A stretch of DNA of 44,701 nucleotides, taken from contig CAIVDS010000024.1 of the NCBI GenBank assembly GCA_903904685.1, positions 1 to 44,701 of the forward strand. The letters run 5' to 3'. Source of the stretch: an uncultured Verrucomicrobiota bacterium. Its GTDB lineage: Bacteria; Verrucomicrobiota; Verrucomicrobiia; Opitutales; Opitutaceae. Position 1 is the stretch's first letter. Each line of letters starts with the position of its first letter. Position numbers and translations under genes: made by a program. Of the stretch, positions 1 to 6,777 are shown one piece after another. Below the pieces are notes generated by a model. It ran no database searches, had not been told where the DNA came from, and worked only from the letters and a program-made list of their open reading frames with translations.

Positions 1-1
1 A

Positions 2-874
2 CGCGTGATTTTCTACCCTGTGGCCAACCTCACCGTGGACGAAAATAACTTCCGCGCCGGCCAGGTTCATATCACCTACGACGTGCTGCCCGACCGTCTC
101 GACGCGTGGCGTCACGAAGCCCCGAACCAACTCCGCGTGGACCCGTTTCTTGAGACGTACTTTCTGCGCTTCAACGTCACCCGCCCGCCCTTCACCGACA
201 AACGCGTCCGCCAGGCCTTGGCGCGCGCCATCGACCGCGACGCTATCGCCAGCTCGGTGATGCGCGGCAGTCGCGTGCCCGCCACCAGCCTTATCCCGCC
301 CAACACCGCCGGCTACACCTCGACCACCCGCGTCCCGACCGACTTCGACGCTGCCCGCCGACTCCTCGCCGAGGCCGGTTATCCCGGAGGAAAAGGTTTT
401 CCCAAGGTTGAGGTCAAAATGAACACCGACCCGGTCAACACCAAGGTCTTCGAGGCCATCCAGCAGATGTGGCACAAGGAGCTTGGCATCGACATCGCCC
501 TCTCGAACGAAGAATACCGCGTTTATATCGACAGCATGCAGACGCTGGCTTTCAGTCTGCTGCGTTCCCGCTGGGTCGGCGACTACAACGATCCCTCGAC
601 GTTCACCGATATGTTCACCTCCGCCAGCGGCAACAATAACTGCGGCTGGAAAAATCCCGCCTACGACCAGCTCATCGCCGATGCCGCCAACGCCAGGGAC
701 ACCGCCCGCCGTTTCGCCCTGCTCCGGCAGGCTGAAACCTTGCTGCTCGACGAAGCCCCCATCACCCCCATCGTCTTCGGCGCGCGCACCTACCTCATCC
801 ATCCCGCCGTCAAAGGCTGGGTTCCCGCGTTGCTAGGCGTCCATCGCTACCAGACCGTGCGCCTCGAACCTTAA
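2..874 (+). CDS. Peptide ABC transporter substrate-binding protein (SBP_bac_5/OppA-like), 5' end outside window
   Basis: C-terminal part of a periplasmic or lipid-anchored solute-binding protein of the dipeptide/oligopeptide family, which captures peptides for an ABC importer. About 290 residues are present and the frame is open at the left edge, so the true start lies upstream. Visible family features are the stretch with 'RQALARAIDRDAI', the 'GYPGGKGFPK' turn, the later 'WVGDYNDPSTFTDMF' segment typical of OppA lobe II, and 'LLLDEAPITPIVF' near the C-terminus. It ends at TAA 872-874. The permease and ATPase genes are not in the window, so substrate and operon cannot be judged. The family call is firm; peptide specificity is inferred. 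Confidence 0.88.
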   Translation, partial: RVIFYPVANLTVDENNFRAGQVHITYDVLPDRLDAWRHEAPNQLRVDPFLETYFLRFNVTRPPFTDKRVRQALARAIDRDAIASSVMRGSRVPATSLIPPNTAGYTSTTRVPTDFDAARRLLAEAGYPGGKGFPKVEVKMNTDPVNTKVFEAIQQMWHKELGIDIALSNEEYRVYIDSMQTLAFSLLRSRWVGDYNDPSTFTDMFTSASGNNNCGWKNPAYDQLIADAANARDTARRFALLRQAETLLLDEAPITPIVFGARTYLIHPAVKGWVPALLGVHRYQTVRLEP

Positions 875-967
875 ACTTCCCGATTATCCCTCATGAATCA
901 AACTTACACCTTGGCACGTATGCGACTGTCCTTGTGCTGCTCGGGCCGGCCGCGTAAGACCTCTTGC

Positions 968-1459
968 ATGCGTCCCATCGCCTCCCTCCTCCTTGTCCTT
1001 ACCCTCGGTTTCTCCTCGGCTCTCGCCGGGGATCTTCAAGTCGTGCGCGTCATGCCCGACTACCAAACAGCTGACTCCTTTGTCCGCATCTCCGAATATT
1101 TTAACGGCAAAGAAAACACCGGCGGCGCCACCATCTTGCGTACCCAACCGGCCTCTCGCGCCGGCTTTTATTTCCTCGTTCGCGTCAAAACAGCCAAGCC
1201 CATCGAGGTGGCTTGGATTGAGATCCAAGTGATCACACCAACGGCCCCCGCTGCGCGCACGGACAGTTTTGCCATCTCCCTGCCGGCCGGCAGCCACGTC
1301 ATCAAACTCGGACTTACGGGCACCGACTGGTCGGACCCCAAGGCCAAGCCCGTAGCCTGGAAACTCCGCTTCATCTCCGCCGACGGCAAGGAACTCGCCA
1401 CCGAACCAAGTTTTCTCTGGTCCAAGCCGTCCGCCGCCCCGCCTATCGCGGCGCACTAG
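968..1459 (+). CDS. Small exported protein of unknown function
   Basis: A 163-residue protein when started at ATG 968. A start at ATG 893 in the same frame would add a 25-residue Arg/Cys-rich extension with no signal character. From ATG 968 the product begins with a clean signal peptide (short basic start, hydrophobic LLLVLTLGF, cleavage likely after SALA), which is why I chose it. The mature part looks beta-rich, with alternating short hydrophobic strands. I see no catalytic motif and do not recognise the family. It follows the substrate-binding protein by about 90 bases on the same strand and converges with the DUF6498-like gene. Confidence 0.6.
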   Translation: MRPIASLLLVLTLGFSSALAGDLQVVRVMPDYQTADSFVRISEYFNGKENTGGATILRTQPASRAGFYFLVRVKTAKPIEVAWIEIQVITPTAPAARTDSFAISLPAGSHVIKLGLTGTDWSDPKAKPVAWKLRFISADGKELATEPSFLWSKPSAAPPIAAH

Positions 1460-1469
1460 TATCAAGTAA

Positions 1470-1485
1470 CACGAATTATTTCGTG
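1470..1485. terminator. Weak hairpin between convergent genes
   Basis: Arms CACGAA (1470-1475) and TTCGTG (1480-1485) pair perfectly around a TTAT loop, in the 71-base gap between two convergent genes. There is no T-run on either side, so it is at best a weak or Rho-assisted end signal. Confidence 0.25.
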
Positions 1486-1530
1486 ATTCAGGTAGGGCTG
1501 GACCGCCGGGCCCTTCGTGAAGGTCTCCTG

Positions 1531-2259
1531 TTAGATGACGACACTTTCCTCGGTGCGCTTCAGCAGGCGCCACGGAAAGAAATACACGGCGTAAACGACC
1601 GCGTAGATCGCGAAGCTTTCCAACCGCATGAAGTGCGCGAACGCAAAAAAGAAGATCAGCAGATGCATGCGGACCACGTTCTTGTAAGGCCCTATCATTG
1701 CCGAAACCGGCTCCTGCGCTTTTCGGCGCGCGATCGCCTTGGCTGTTACCGACGTATCGAGTGAAGTCTCGTTCGGCAGGTGAAACGCGGCTCGCTCGGC
1801 CAGAAACGCCACCGGCAGAAAGAACCAATAGCGGCGCAACACCTCCAGATAAGTGGCGATGCCGGGTGAACCGTGGCCATGGGAGATCGGGAAAAATTCG
1901 TTTAAAAAAACCGAGTGGATAAAATGGAATCCGCCGAAATGCACCGTGAAAAACGCGAGCATGAAGAGACCGCCTCCCGCAAGCAGGGCCAGGCCGATGC
2001 CGCTTTTCAGCGGCTCGGACACCACCGCCCCGCGGTCTTTCCAGATTCCGCACAGGATCAATGAACCGGGGCCGAAGATGCTCCACAGGATCATCGCGTA
2101 GCCGACGACAAAACTCGACAACCATAGGCTCCAAACCAGGTCGGTCGTGTTCCATCCACCCCGCCACGCGACCGCCAGACCGGCGCCAAACGCCAGCGTA
2201 TCCGGCCAGGCGGTGATCCAGCGATTACTGGGCGTCGGGCTGCCGAGTGCACATTTCAC
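1531..2259 (-). CDS. Polytopic membrane protein, DUF6498-like
   Basis: A 242-residue integral membrane protein with about five or six hydrophobic segments: one near residues 22-35, one near 45-70, 'GIGLALLAGGGLFMLAFFTVHFGG' around 87-110, and a C-terminal 'LLIFFFAFAHFMRL...YAVVYAVYFFPW' pair. The aromatic and His-rich 'VHFGGFHFIHS' segment and overall layout recall the DUF6498 family, which has no known function; that match is from memory. Its ATG overlaps the stop of the upstream glyoxalase gene by four bases (2256-2259, ATGA), so the two are probably translationally coupled. Confidence 0.7.
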   Translation of the reverse strand: MKCALGSPTPSNRWITAWPDTLAFGAGLAVAWRGGWNTTDLVWSLWLSSFVVGYAMILWSIFGPGSLILCGIWKDRGAVVSEPLKSGIGLALLAGGGLFMLAFFTVHFGGFHFIHSVFLNEFFPISHGHGSPGIATYLEVLRRYWFFLPVAFLAERAAFHLPNETSLDTSVTAKAIARRKAQEPVSAMIGPYKNVVRMHLLIFFFAFAHFMRLESFAIYAVVYAVYFFPWRLLKRTEESVVI

Positions 2260-2648
2260 TTCGCGGAACGCTGGATAAGCTCCACCTCGTAACCCTCGGG
2301 AGCGTCGATAAAGGCGATCAGCGAGCCACTGCCGGTGCGTGTCGGCCCGTCACTGAGTTCGTAGCCCTTCTTCTTCAATTCTGTTACGAAGGTCGCAAGA
2401 TATTCCACCTCGAACGCCAGATGCATGAGATCGGGCTGCACCTGCACCGTAGGAGCGCTGGGCGGCATCTGACAGATTTCAATCTCTTCCTCGCTGTTGG
2501 GGGTGGCCAAAAACACCAACTGGGCCCCGCGCGGCGACGTGTGACGACGCGACACCGTGAGGCCGAGGGCCTCACGATAAAAAGTGGCCGTGCGCTCGAG
2601 GTCATTCACCCGCATGCGGGTGTGAAGAAGTTTACGGACAGCGGGCAT
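2256..2648 (-). CDS. gloA: VOC-superfamily glyoxalase I (lactoylglutathione lyase)
   Basis: A 130-residue cytosolic enzyme of the vicinal oxygen chelate fold. Glyoxalase I isomerises the hemithioacetal of methylglyoxal and glutathione, or another thiol, to the S-lactoyl thioester. The four metal ligands expected of the family are visible: His9 (in LLHTRM), Glu57 (in EEIEIC), His76 (in DLMHLAF) and Glu123 (in YEVELIQ), two per betaalphabetabetabeta module. Length matches bacterial GloA. It is the first gene of a two-gene unit with the overlapping membrane-protein gene. Other VOC enzymes share this fold, so the substrate is inferred, but the complete H/E/H/E ligand set favours glyoxalase I. Confidence 0.85.
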   Translation of the reverse strand: MPAVRKLLHTRMRVNDLERTATFYREALGLTVSRRHTSPRGAQLVFLATPNSEEEIEICQMPPSAPTVQVQPDLMHLAFEVEYLATFVTELKKKGYELSDGPTRTGSGSLIAFIDAPEGYEVELIQRSAK

Positions 2649-2731
2649 GGCAGGCGTTTGATTTTGAGTCTGAAGCGGATGATTCTCATTTGACCGGAAG
2701 CTTCGGCTTTGCAGGCCCTGCTCCGGCCGAT

Positions 2732-4240
2732 TTATTTTTTCGCTGCCTCGCGTGCTTCGGCGTCTTTTTGCATCTGCACCAATTTTTTGGTGTCGAGCAG
2801 GGAGAAACGTCCGTCGTTGGCGGTGACGATCAATTTGAGGTCCGCTTCAGCCCTGGTGGTGTTCTCATCGGGGCCGACGAAGAGGAAGAGATAAAGCCTG
2901 GCTTTTTGTTGCGGACAAAGCGCAGCCTGCAATTTCCAGAAATAATTACGGAGATCCTTGAGATCAGCACCAGCCCAGTCGGCCTCTTTCTGAGTGAGGT
3001 CAATGGGACCGACATTAGTCATCAAACGGCCATTCTTATCGGTCCACCCCTTGGTATCCACGACAATACTGTAGCCGGCCTTTTTTAAGGCTGCTTGGAA
3101 GTCTGCATCCAATATGCGGCCCGCACCTTGGATGATGAAGGGATCCTTTTTCTTGGCCAATTGCTTTTTGTTGATCACGTCCAATTCGTCACTGGCCTTC
3201 TTCATGGCTGCGCCTCGAGCGGCGGCAACAGCGGCGGGATCAATATTATTGCTTTTATAAAACTGATCGAGTGCGAGACGGCGTTTACGGCGATCAGCCA
3301 TCTCCTGGTCCGTCGCATCACGGATACCGTTGCTGGTGCGCCCAGTGATCAGAAACACAGTGTCGGGCTTCATTTCGAGCGCGGCACGGAACGCATCCGC
3401 CCAACAGGTGGCACGATATTGCGGATCAAGGCCGGCGTTATCGAGTTTGCGGGGCTCCCAGCGGAGGCCGTCTTTGACGGAACCAAAGCCCAAGACCGTC
3501 ATGTCGGTGTTGATGGGCGCCATCCACTGAAGGAACGCCGTTTTATTGGCGAGCGTGGCGGGCTTGAGATCACGGCTAAACGTCTCTATGCGAACATGTG
3601 TATTGATGTCGGCCTGGCTGCCGGGATCGAAAAGGACGACGTTGAATTCAGCTCCGGGCGTCATGTTGGCCACGAGCTTGCTAATCTGGTCCTTGATAAC
3701 AGTGAAGGCCTGAAAGCCCCCTTTGCGGATGTCGAGCAGCGCGGAGCTGATATCGACAACAAAAACGACCTTCTGGGCCCGCACGTCCATCATACCGAGA
3801 AAGCTCATGCTCATGAAACCACGGCCCAAACCGTTGCCGCCACCGAGAGCCGTATTATAGCCCGATCCCCCTCCCACTACGCCCGCGCCCGCTCCGAAAC
3901 CCGCCGAGCCCAACGCGCTCGCCCCGGATTTTGGGAGCTCCGTCATGGATGGCATTTGAAGGGCATTCTCCGCCGTGCTAAAAATACGCTGGACTGAAAG
4001 CGGCGAAGGCGATGAACCACCGCTCTTGCGAGCAACCTGGATGCGGTGGTCGAGCTGTTTTTTGGCGGAGCTTTCGGGCGGCGGCACCGGCTCGAACGAT
4101 TTCTTCCTGTTGATGATGGTTTCCGTGACCACGAAGTATCCGACCACCGCGATCAGGACCGCGTGCAGGAGCACGCTGACAAGAAGCGGCACGCTGTTGG
4201 TGATGCGACGGTATAACCTGATGCTGGGATTTTCGGACAT
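2732..4240 (-). CDS. Membrane-anchored VWA-like protein with TonB-type SxxxH anchor
   Basis: About 502 residues from ATG 4240; the frame could open further upstream but would then run into the exbD gene that ends at 4245. The cytoplasmic N-terminus is followed by one transmembrane segment at roughly 18-39 (LLVSVLLHAVLIAVVGYFVV). It contains Ser22-x3-His26, the same spacing as Ser16/His20 in the TonB anchor that contacts ExbB/ExbD. A Pro-rich linker and a Gly-rich stretch (about 105-140) follow, then a von Willebrand A-like domain starting 'KVVFVVDISSALLD'. The MIDAS motif DxSxS is degenerate (DISSA), so metal binding may be lost. It is the last gene of the TPR-ExbB-ExbD-ExbD operon. I infer a TonB/TolA-like effector energised by the Exb proteins; the target is unknown. 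Confidence 0.75.
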   Translation of the reverse strand: MSENPSIRLYRRITNSVPLLVSVLLHAVLIAVVGYFVVTETIINRKKSFEPVPPPESSAKKQLDHRIQVARKSGGSSPSPLSVQRIFSTAENALQMPSMTELPKSGASALGSAGFGAGAGVVGGGSGYNTALGGGNGLGRGFMSMSFLGMMDVRAQKVVFVVDISSALLDIRKGGFQAFTVIKDQISKLVANMTPGAEFNVVLFDPGSQADINTHVRIETFSRDLKPATLANKTAFLQWMAPINTDMTVLGFGSVKDGLRWEPRKLDNAGLDPQYRATCWADAFRAALEMKPDTVFLITGRTSNGIRDATDQEMADRRKRRLALDQFYKSNNIDPAAVAAARGAAMKKASDELDVINKKQLAKKKDPFIIQGAGRILDADFQAALKKAGYSIVVDTKGWTDKNGRLMTNVGPIDLTQKEADWAGADLKDLRNYFWKLQAALCPQQKARLYLFLFVGPDENTTRAEADLKLIVTANDGRFSLLDTKKLVQMQKDAEAREAAKK

Positions 4241-4244
4241 GGGT

Positions 4245-4688
4245 CTATAGATCCGAGTCGGAGGTGAAGGTGACGTTGGTGATCCCCGCCACCGCCAGCG
4301 CATTCAATACGTCGATCGTGCGATAGTAGGGCGATTCAGGGTGACTGATGAGCGTGATCACGACCTTGCTCTTGGCGGCATCGCTGGAGGCCTTGAGGCG
4401 CAGCAGGGTCGAAGTCAGCTGCGGCAGTTCGTGGCTCTGCGGGGAGTCGTAGGCATCGTCGTTAAGCGTGACCTCGCAATCATCCCCTATCTGGATGATC
4501 TGCTCGTCAATAAATTCGGTGGGCCCCGACGAGACCGATATGCCGGGAAGCTTCGATTGCAATATCATCTCGATGCGAATCTGCGCCGCCAGCGCCATGA
4601 AGAAAATGAGGATGACGAAAACGACATCGATCATCGGCGCGATCTGGAACCCTACGTCGGCGTTCGCTTGTTGCACGGGCATTTTCAT
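4245..4688 (-). CDS. exbD: ExbD/TolR-family proton-channel accessory protein (second copy)
   Basis: A 147-residue inner-membrane protein with a short cytoplasmic tail, one transmembrane helix (about 17-38) and a periplasmic domain. ExbD/TolR works with ExbB/TolQ to turn the proton gradient into mechanical work on a TonB/TolA partner. The helix carries the essential acid of the family, Asp21 in 'APMIDVVFVILIFFM'. It lies eight bases after the first exbD and four bases before the VWA gene, so the three are surely co-transcribed. Two different exbD genes in one operon are common for Exb systems outside proteobacteria, often interpreted as a hetero-oligomer. Confidence 0.9.
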   Translation of the reverse strand: MKMPVQQANADVGFQIAPMIDVVFVILIFFMALAAQIRIEMILQSKLPGISVSSGPTEFIDEQIIQIGDDCEVTLNDDAYDSPQSHELPQLTSTLLRLKASSDAAKSKVVITLISHPESPYYRTIDVLNALAVAGITNVTFTSDSDL

Positions 4689-4696
4689 GGTGCGGA

Positions 4697-5122
4697 TCAG
4701 CGGTTCATGGTGGCGAACGTGACATCGATGATACCCGCCTTGGCGGCGGCATCAACGACGGCGGAAACATAGCGAACCGGGGTCATGCCGTCGGAACGGA
4801 CGAGGACTCGGACCTTGGGCATCGCCTTCAGGCGCGCGGCCAGCACCGGAACGACCGCATCGAGATTCACTTCGCTTTCCTCAAACGTGGTGATGGCGCG
4901 GTTCTCCACCGGTCGCCAGGCAATGTTGAAAACCAGCTCGCCCACGGAGTCCTCTTTCTTGTTCGCATCAGGCGCGATGGGCAGCTGGATGGACGGGTCA
5001 TAGCGCGAGACCGCGGTCGTGGCGATGCTCATGAAGAAAATGAGCAGCACCAGGAGCACGTCGATCATCGGGGCGATTTGAAATTCGGGCTCGCCACCAC
5101 CACCTCCGCCACCACCAGCCAT
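4697..5122 (-). CDS. exbD: ExbD/TolR-family proton-channel accessory protein (first copy)
   Basis: A 141-residue protein with an unusual run of eight glycines at residues 3-10, then 'FQIAPMIDVLLVLLIFFMS' forming the single transmembrane helix, with the proton-relay Asp at residue 21 as in the second copy. The periplasmic part ends 'VDAAAKAGIIDVTFA', a typical ExbD C-terminus. It sits between exbB (42 bases upstream) and the second exbD. The poly-Gly cytoplasmic tail is odd and could be a flexible tether. Confidence 0.9.
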   Translation of the reverse strand: MAGGGGGGGGEPEFQIAPMIDVLLVLLIFFMSIATTAVSRYDPSIQLPIAPDANKKEDSVGELVFNIAWRPVENRAITTFEESEVNLDAVVPVLAARLKAMPKVRVLVRSDGMTPVRYVSAVVDAAAKAGIIDVTFATMNR

Positions 5123-5164
5123 GTTATGAGAGGGTTGAGTTTAAACTGTGCAAGGGTGGGCAGC

Positions 5165-5956
5165 TCAGGCTTGTTGTTCGGCTTTCGGGGCCGGATTCCA
5201 AGTCGGGGCCGCCGCGTAGGACTCGCCACCGGCAAACTCCACGTCGGTCAACTGGCTGTAGGGGAATTTGCGGAAGAGATCAGCCACCGCGACCGAGAGA
5301 TCGTGAATCCGGTGGGAAATATGATTGCGCAGAAGGTAATAGAAAATGAATGCCGGGATGGCGACGATCAAACCGCCTGCGGTCGCATTAAGCACGTGGC
5401 CGATGGCAGCCGAGAGTTTCGAGGGATCGGCCGCACCGGCCTGACCCATGACGGAAAACGCCGAGATCATGCCCAGCACGGTGCCGGTCAGGCCCACCAT
5501 CGGCGCGATGACGCCTATGACCGAAAGGTAGGCGATCTTGTTCTGGAATTTCGAGTTTTCCCGGAGAATGGCGTTGGACATGGCATCCTCGGCGGCTTGC
5601 AGGCCGCCTGGTGCGTATTTGATTCCAGCATGGACGATGTTCGTCACCGAGACGGGGTTTTCGACGCAATAGTTGAGCGCCCCCTGATAGTCGCCCTTAC
5701 GGAAAAAATCACGGAGGGCTTCCACCTTTTCCGTCGGGAGCAACAACTTCGTTGAGCTTCTCATGAACACGTCGAGGACGAACCAGACAATGAACATGCT
5801 GCACAAGAGGAGGAACCAGATGGCCGGCATGTTAAGATCGGCCAGCAGGGATTTTTTAACAACGACAGGGGCGGCGGCATCGGCGGCCCAGGTGATCGAG
5901 GGCAAAACAAACAAGGCTGCAGTGAACAACTGGCGGAGGGAGGGGATGGTCTTCAT
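5165..5956 (-). CDS. exbB: MotA/TolQ/ExbB-family proton channel
   Basis: A 263-residue inner-membrane protein, the pore partner of the two ExbD proteins. The N-terminus looks like a signal sequence (FTAALFVLPSITWAADA), common in ExbB proteins. TM1 is at about 45-65. A cytoplasmic loop follows, then TM2 (LSVIGVIAPMVGLTGTVLGMISAF, about 146-170) and TM3 (VLNATAGGLIVAIPAFIFYYLL, about 190-212), which carry the Thr residues lining the proton path in the family. A Pro/Ala/Gln-rich tail ends the protein. It is preceded by the 266-residue TPR-like gene at 20 bases and followed by exbD. Confidence 0.92.
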   Translation of the reverse strand: MKTIPSLRQLFTAALFVLPSITWAADAAAPVVVKKSLLADLNMPAIWFLLLCSMFIVWFVLDVFMRSSTKLLLPTEKVEALRDFFRKGDYQGALNYCVENPVSVTNIVHAGIKYAPGGLQAAEDAMSNAILRENSKFQNKIAYLSVIGVIAPMVGLTGTVLGMISAFSVMGQAGAADPSKLSAAIGHVLNATAGGLIVAIPAFIFYYLLRNHISHRIHDLSVAVADLFRKFPYSQLTDVEFAGGESYAAAPTWNPAPKAEQQA

Positions 5957-5976
5957 ATCAAAAATGGAGCAAGGGG

Positions 5977-6777
5977 TTAAAAGTTGGATTCTGTCTTGGC
6001 GAGAGCCGCTTCGGACGATGAGGGATAGGTCACGATAAGGTCGAGATAGGCGCGATCCGAACGGGAAGTGTCGCCATAGCCGCGGTAAGCCCTCGCGCTA
6101 CCCAGCAAGGCTGAAGGAAGGACGTCGTCGCACAAGCCGTAAAAGGCGGGAACCTGGAGATAAAACCCGAGGGCTTTTTCAAACTCCTTCCGCTGGTAGG
6201 CAATGTCTCCACGCAGCTTCACCGCACGGGCGGAGATTTCGGACGACACCGCATTGCGCGAGATTTCATCGAGCATGGCATCGGCAATATCAGGCTTTTC
6301 GAGTCGCAACTGGCCTTCCGCCAAGAGCAGTTGGGCCGCGCTCACATCTTCACGGTCGGTCGAAGTAGAGTTGATTTCCTTCGCGGCGCTTTCGGCCTCG
6401 CCGACTTTTTTTTGTGCAAACAGGGCGCGAGCGCGGATGACAGCGGCATCGCTCCACCAAGAACCGGGCAGCTTCGCAAAGAGGCTGAATTGGTTGTAAA
6501 CCGGCGTTACCTTTTGCTCCGCCTCTGAGGCTTTCCCTGCGGCCAGAAGATCGGCGGCCGCGGCAAGCTCGGCCGGTTCCGGCCAATCGAGACGCACGAC
6601 TTGGGATAATGGATAGGAAACTTCTGCGCCGCCGCCAACAACAACGCGGACCAGCTTGCCGTCTTTGACCTCCACGTCCGTCTGGTTAAGCGCCTTGCCA
6701 TCCTTAAGAATATATCGCTGGGCGCACAGCGGACCGACGGACACCGCCATCAACAGACAGAGGAAAAACTTTTTCAT
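5977..6777 (-). CDS. Exported TPR-like protein
   Basis: A 266-residue periplasmic protein. A signal peptide (MKKFFLCLLMAVSVGPLCA, cleavage before QRY) is followed by a small beta-rich segment (residues 20-65) and a helical region of degenerate tetratricopeptide-like repeats up to the C-terminus ('YGDTSRSDRAYLDLIVTYPSSSEA' is a typical TPR helix pair of the YbgF/CpoB type). The start ATG overlaps the stop of the upstream 976-residue TPR gene by four bases (6774-6777), pointing to coupled translation. In Tol systems such TPR proteins work beside the Tol/Exb motor; that role here is inferred from the operon. Confidence 0.8.
   Translation of the reverse strand: MKKFFLCLLMAVSVGPLCAQRYILKDGKALNQTDVEVKDGKLVRVVVGGGAEVSYPLSQVVRLDWPEPAELAAAADLLAAGKASEAEQKVTPVYNQFSLFAKLPGSWWSDAAVIRARALFAQKKVGEAESAAKEINSTSTDREDVSAAQLLLAEGQLRLEKPDIADAMLDEISRNAVSSEISARAVKLRGDIAYQRKEFEKALGFYLQVPAFYGLCDDVLPSALLGSARAYRGYGDTSRSDRAYLDLIVTYPSSSEAALAKTESNF

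Noticed and set aside
884-2167. 427-codon minus ORF across the exported-protein and membrane-protein genes
   Set aside because: Arg/Gly-rich antisense shadow, no domain, conflicts with the two better-supported genes.
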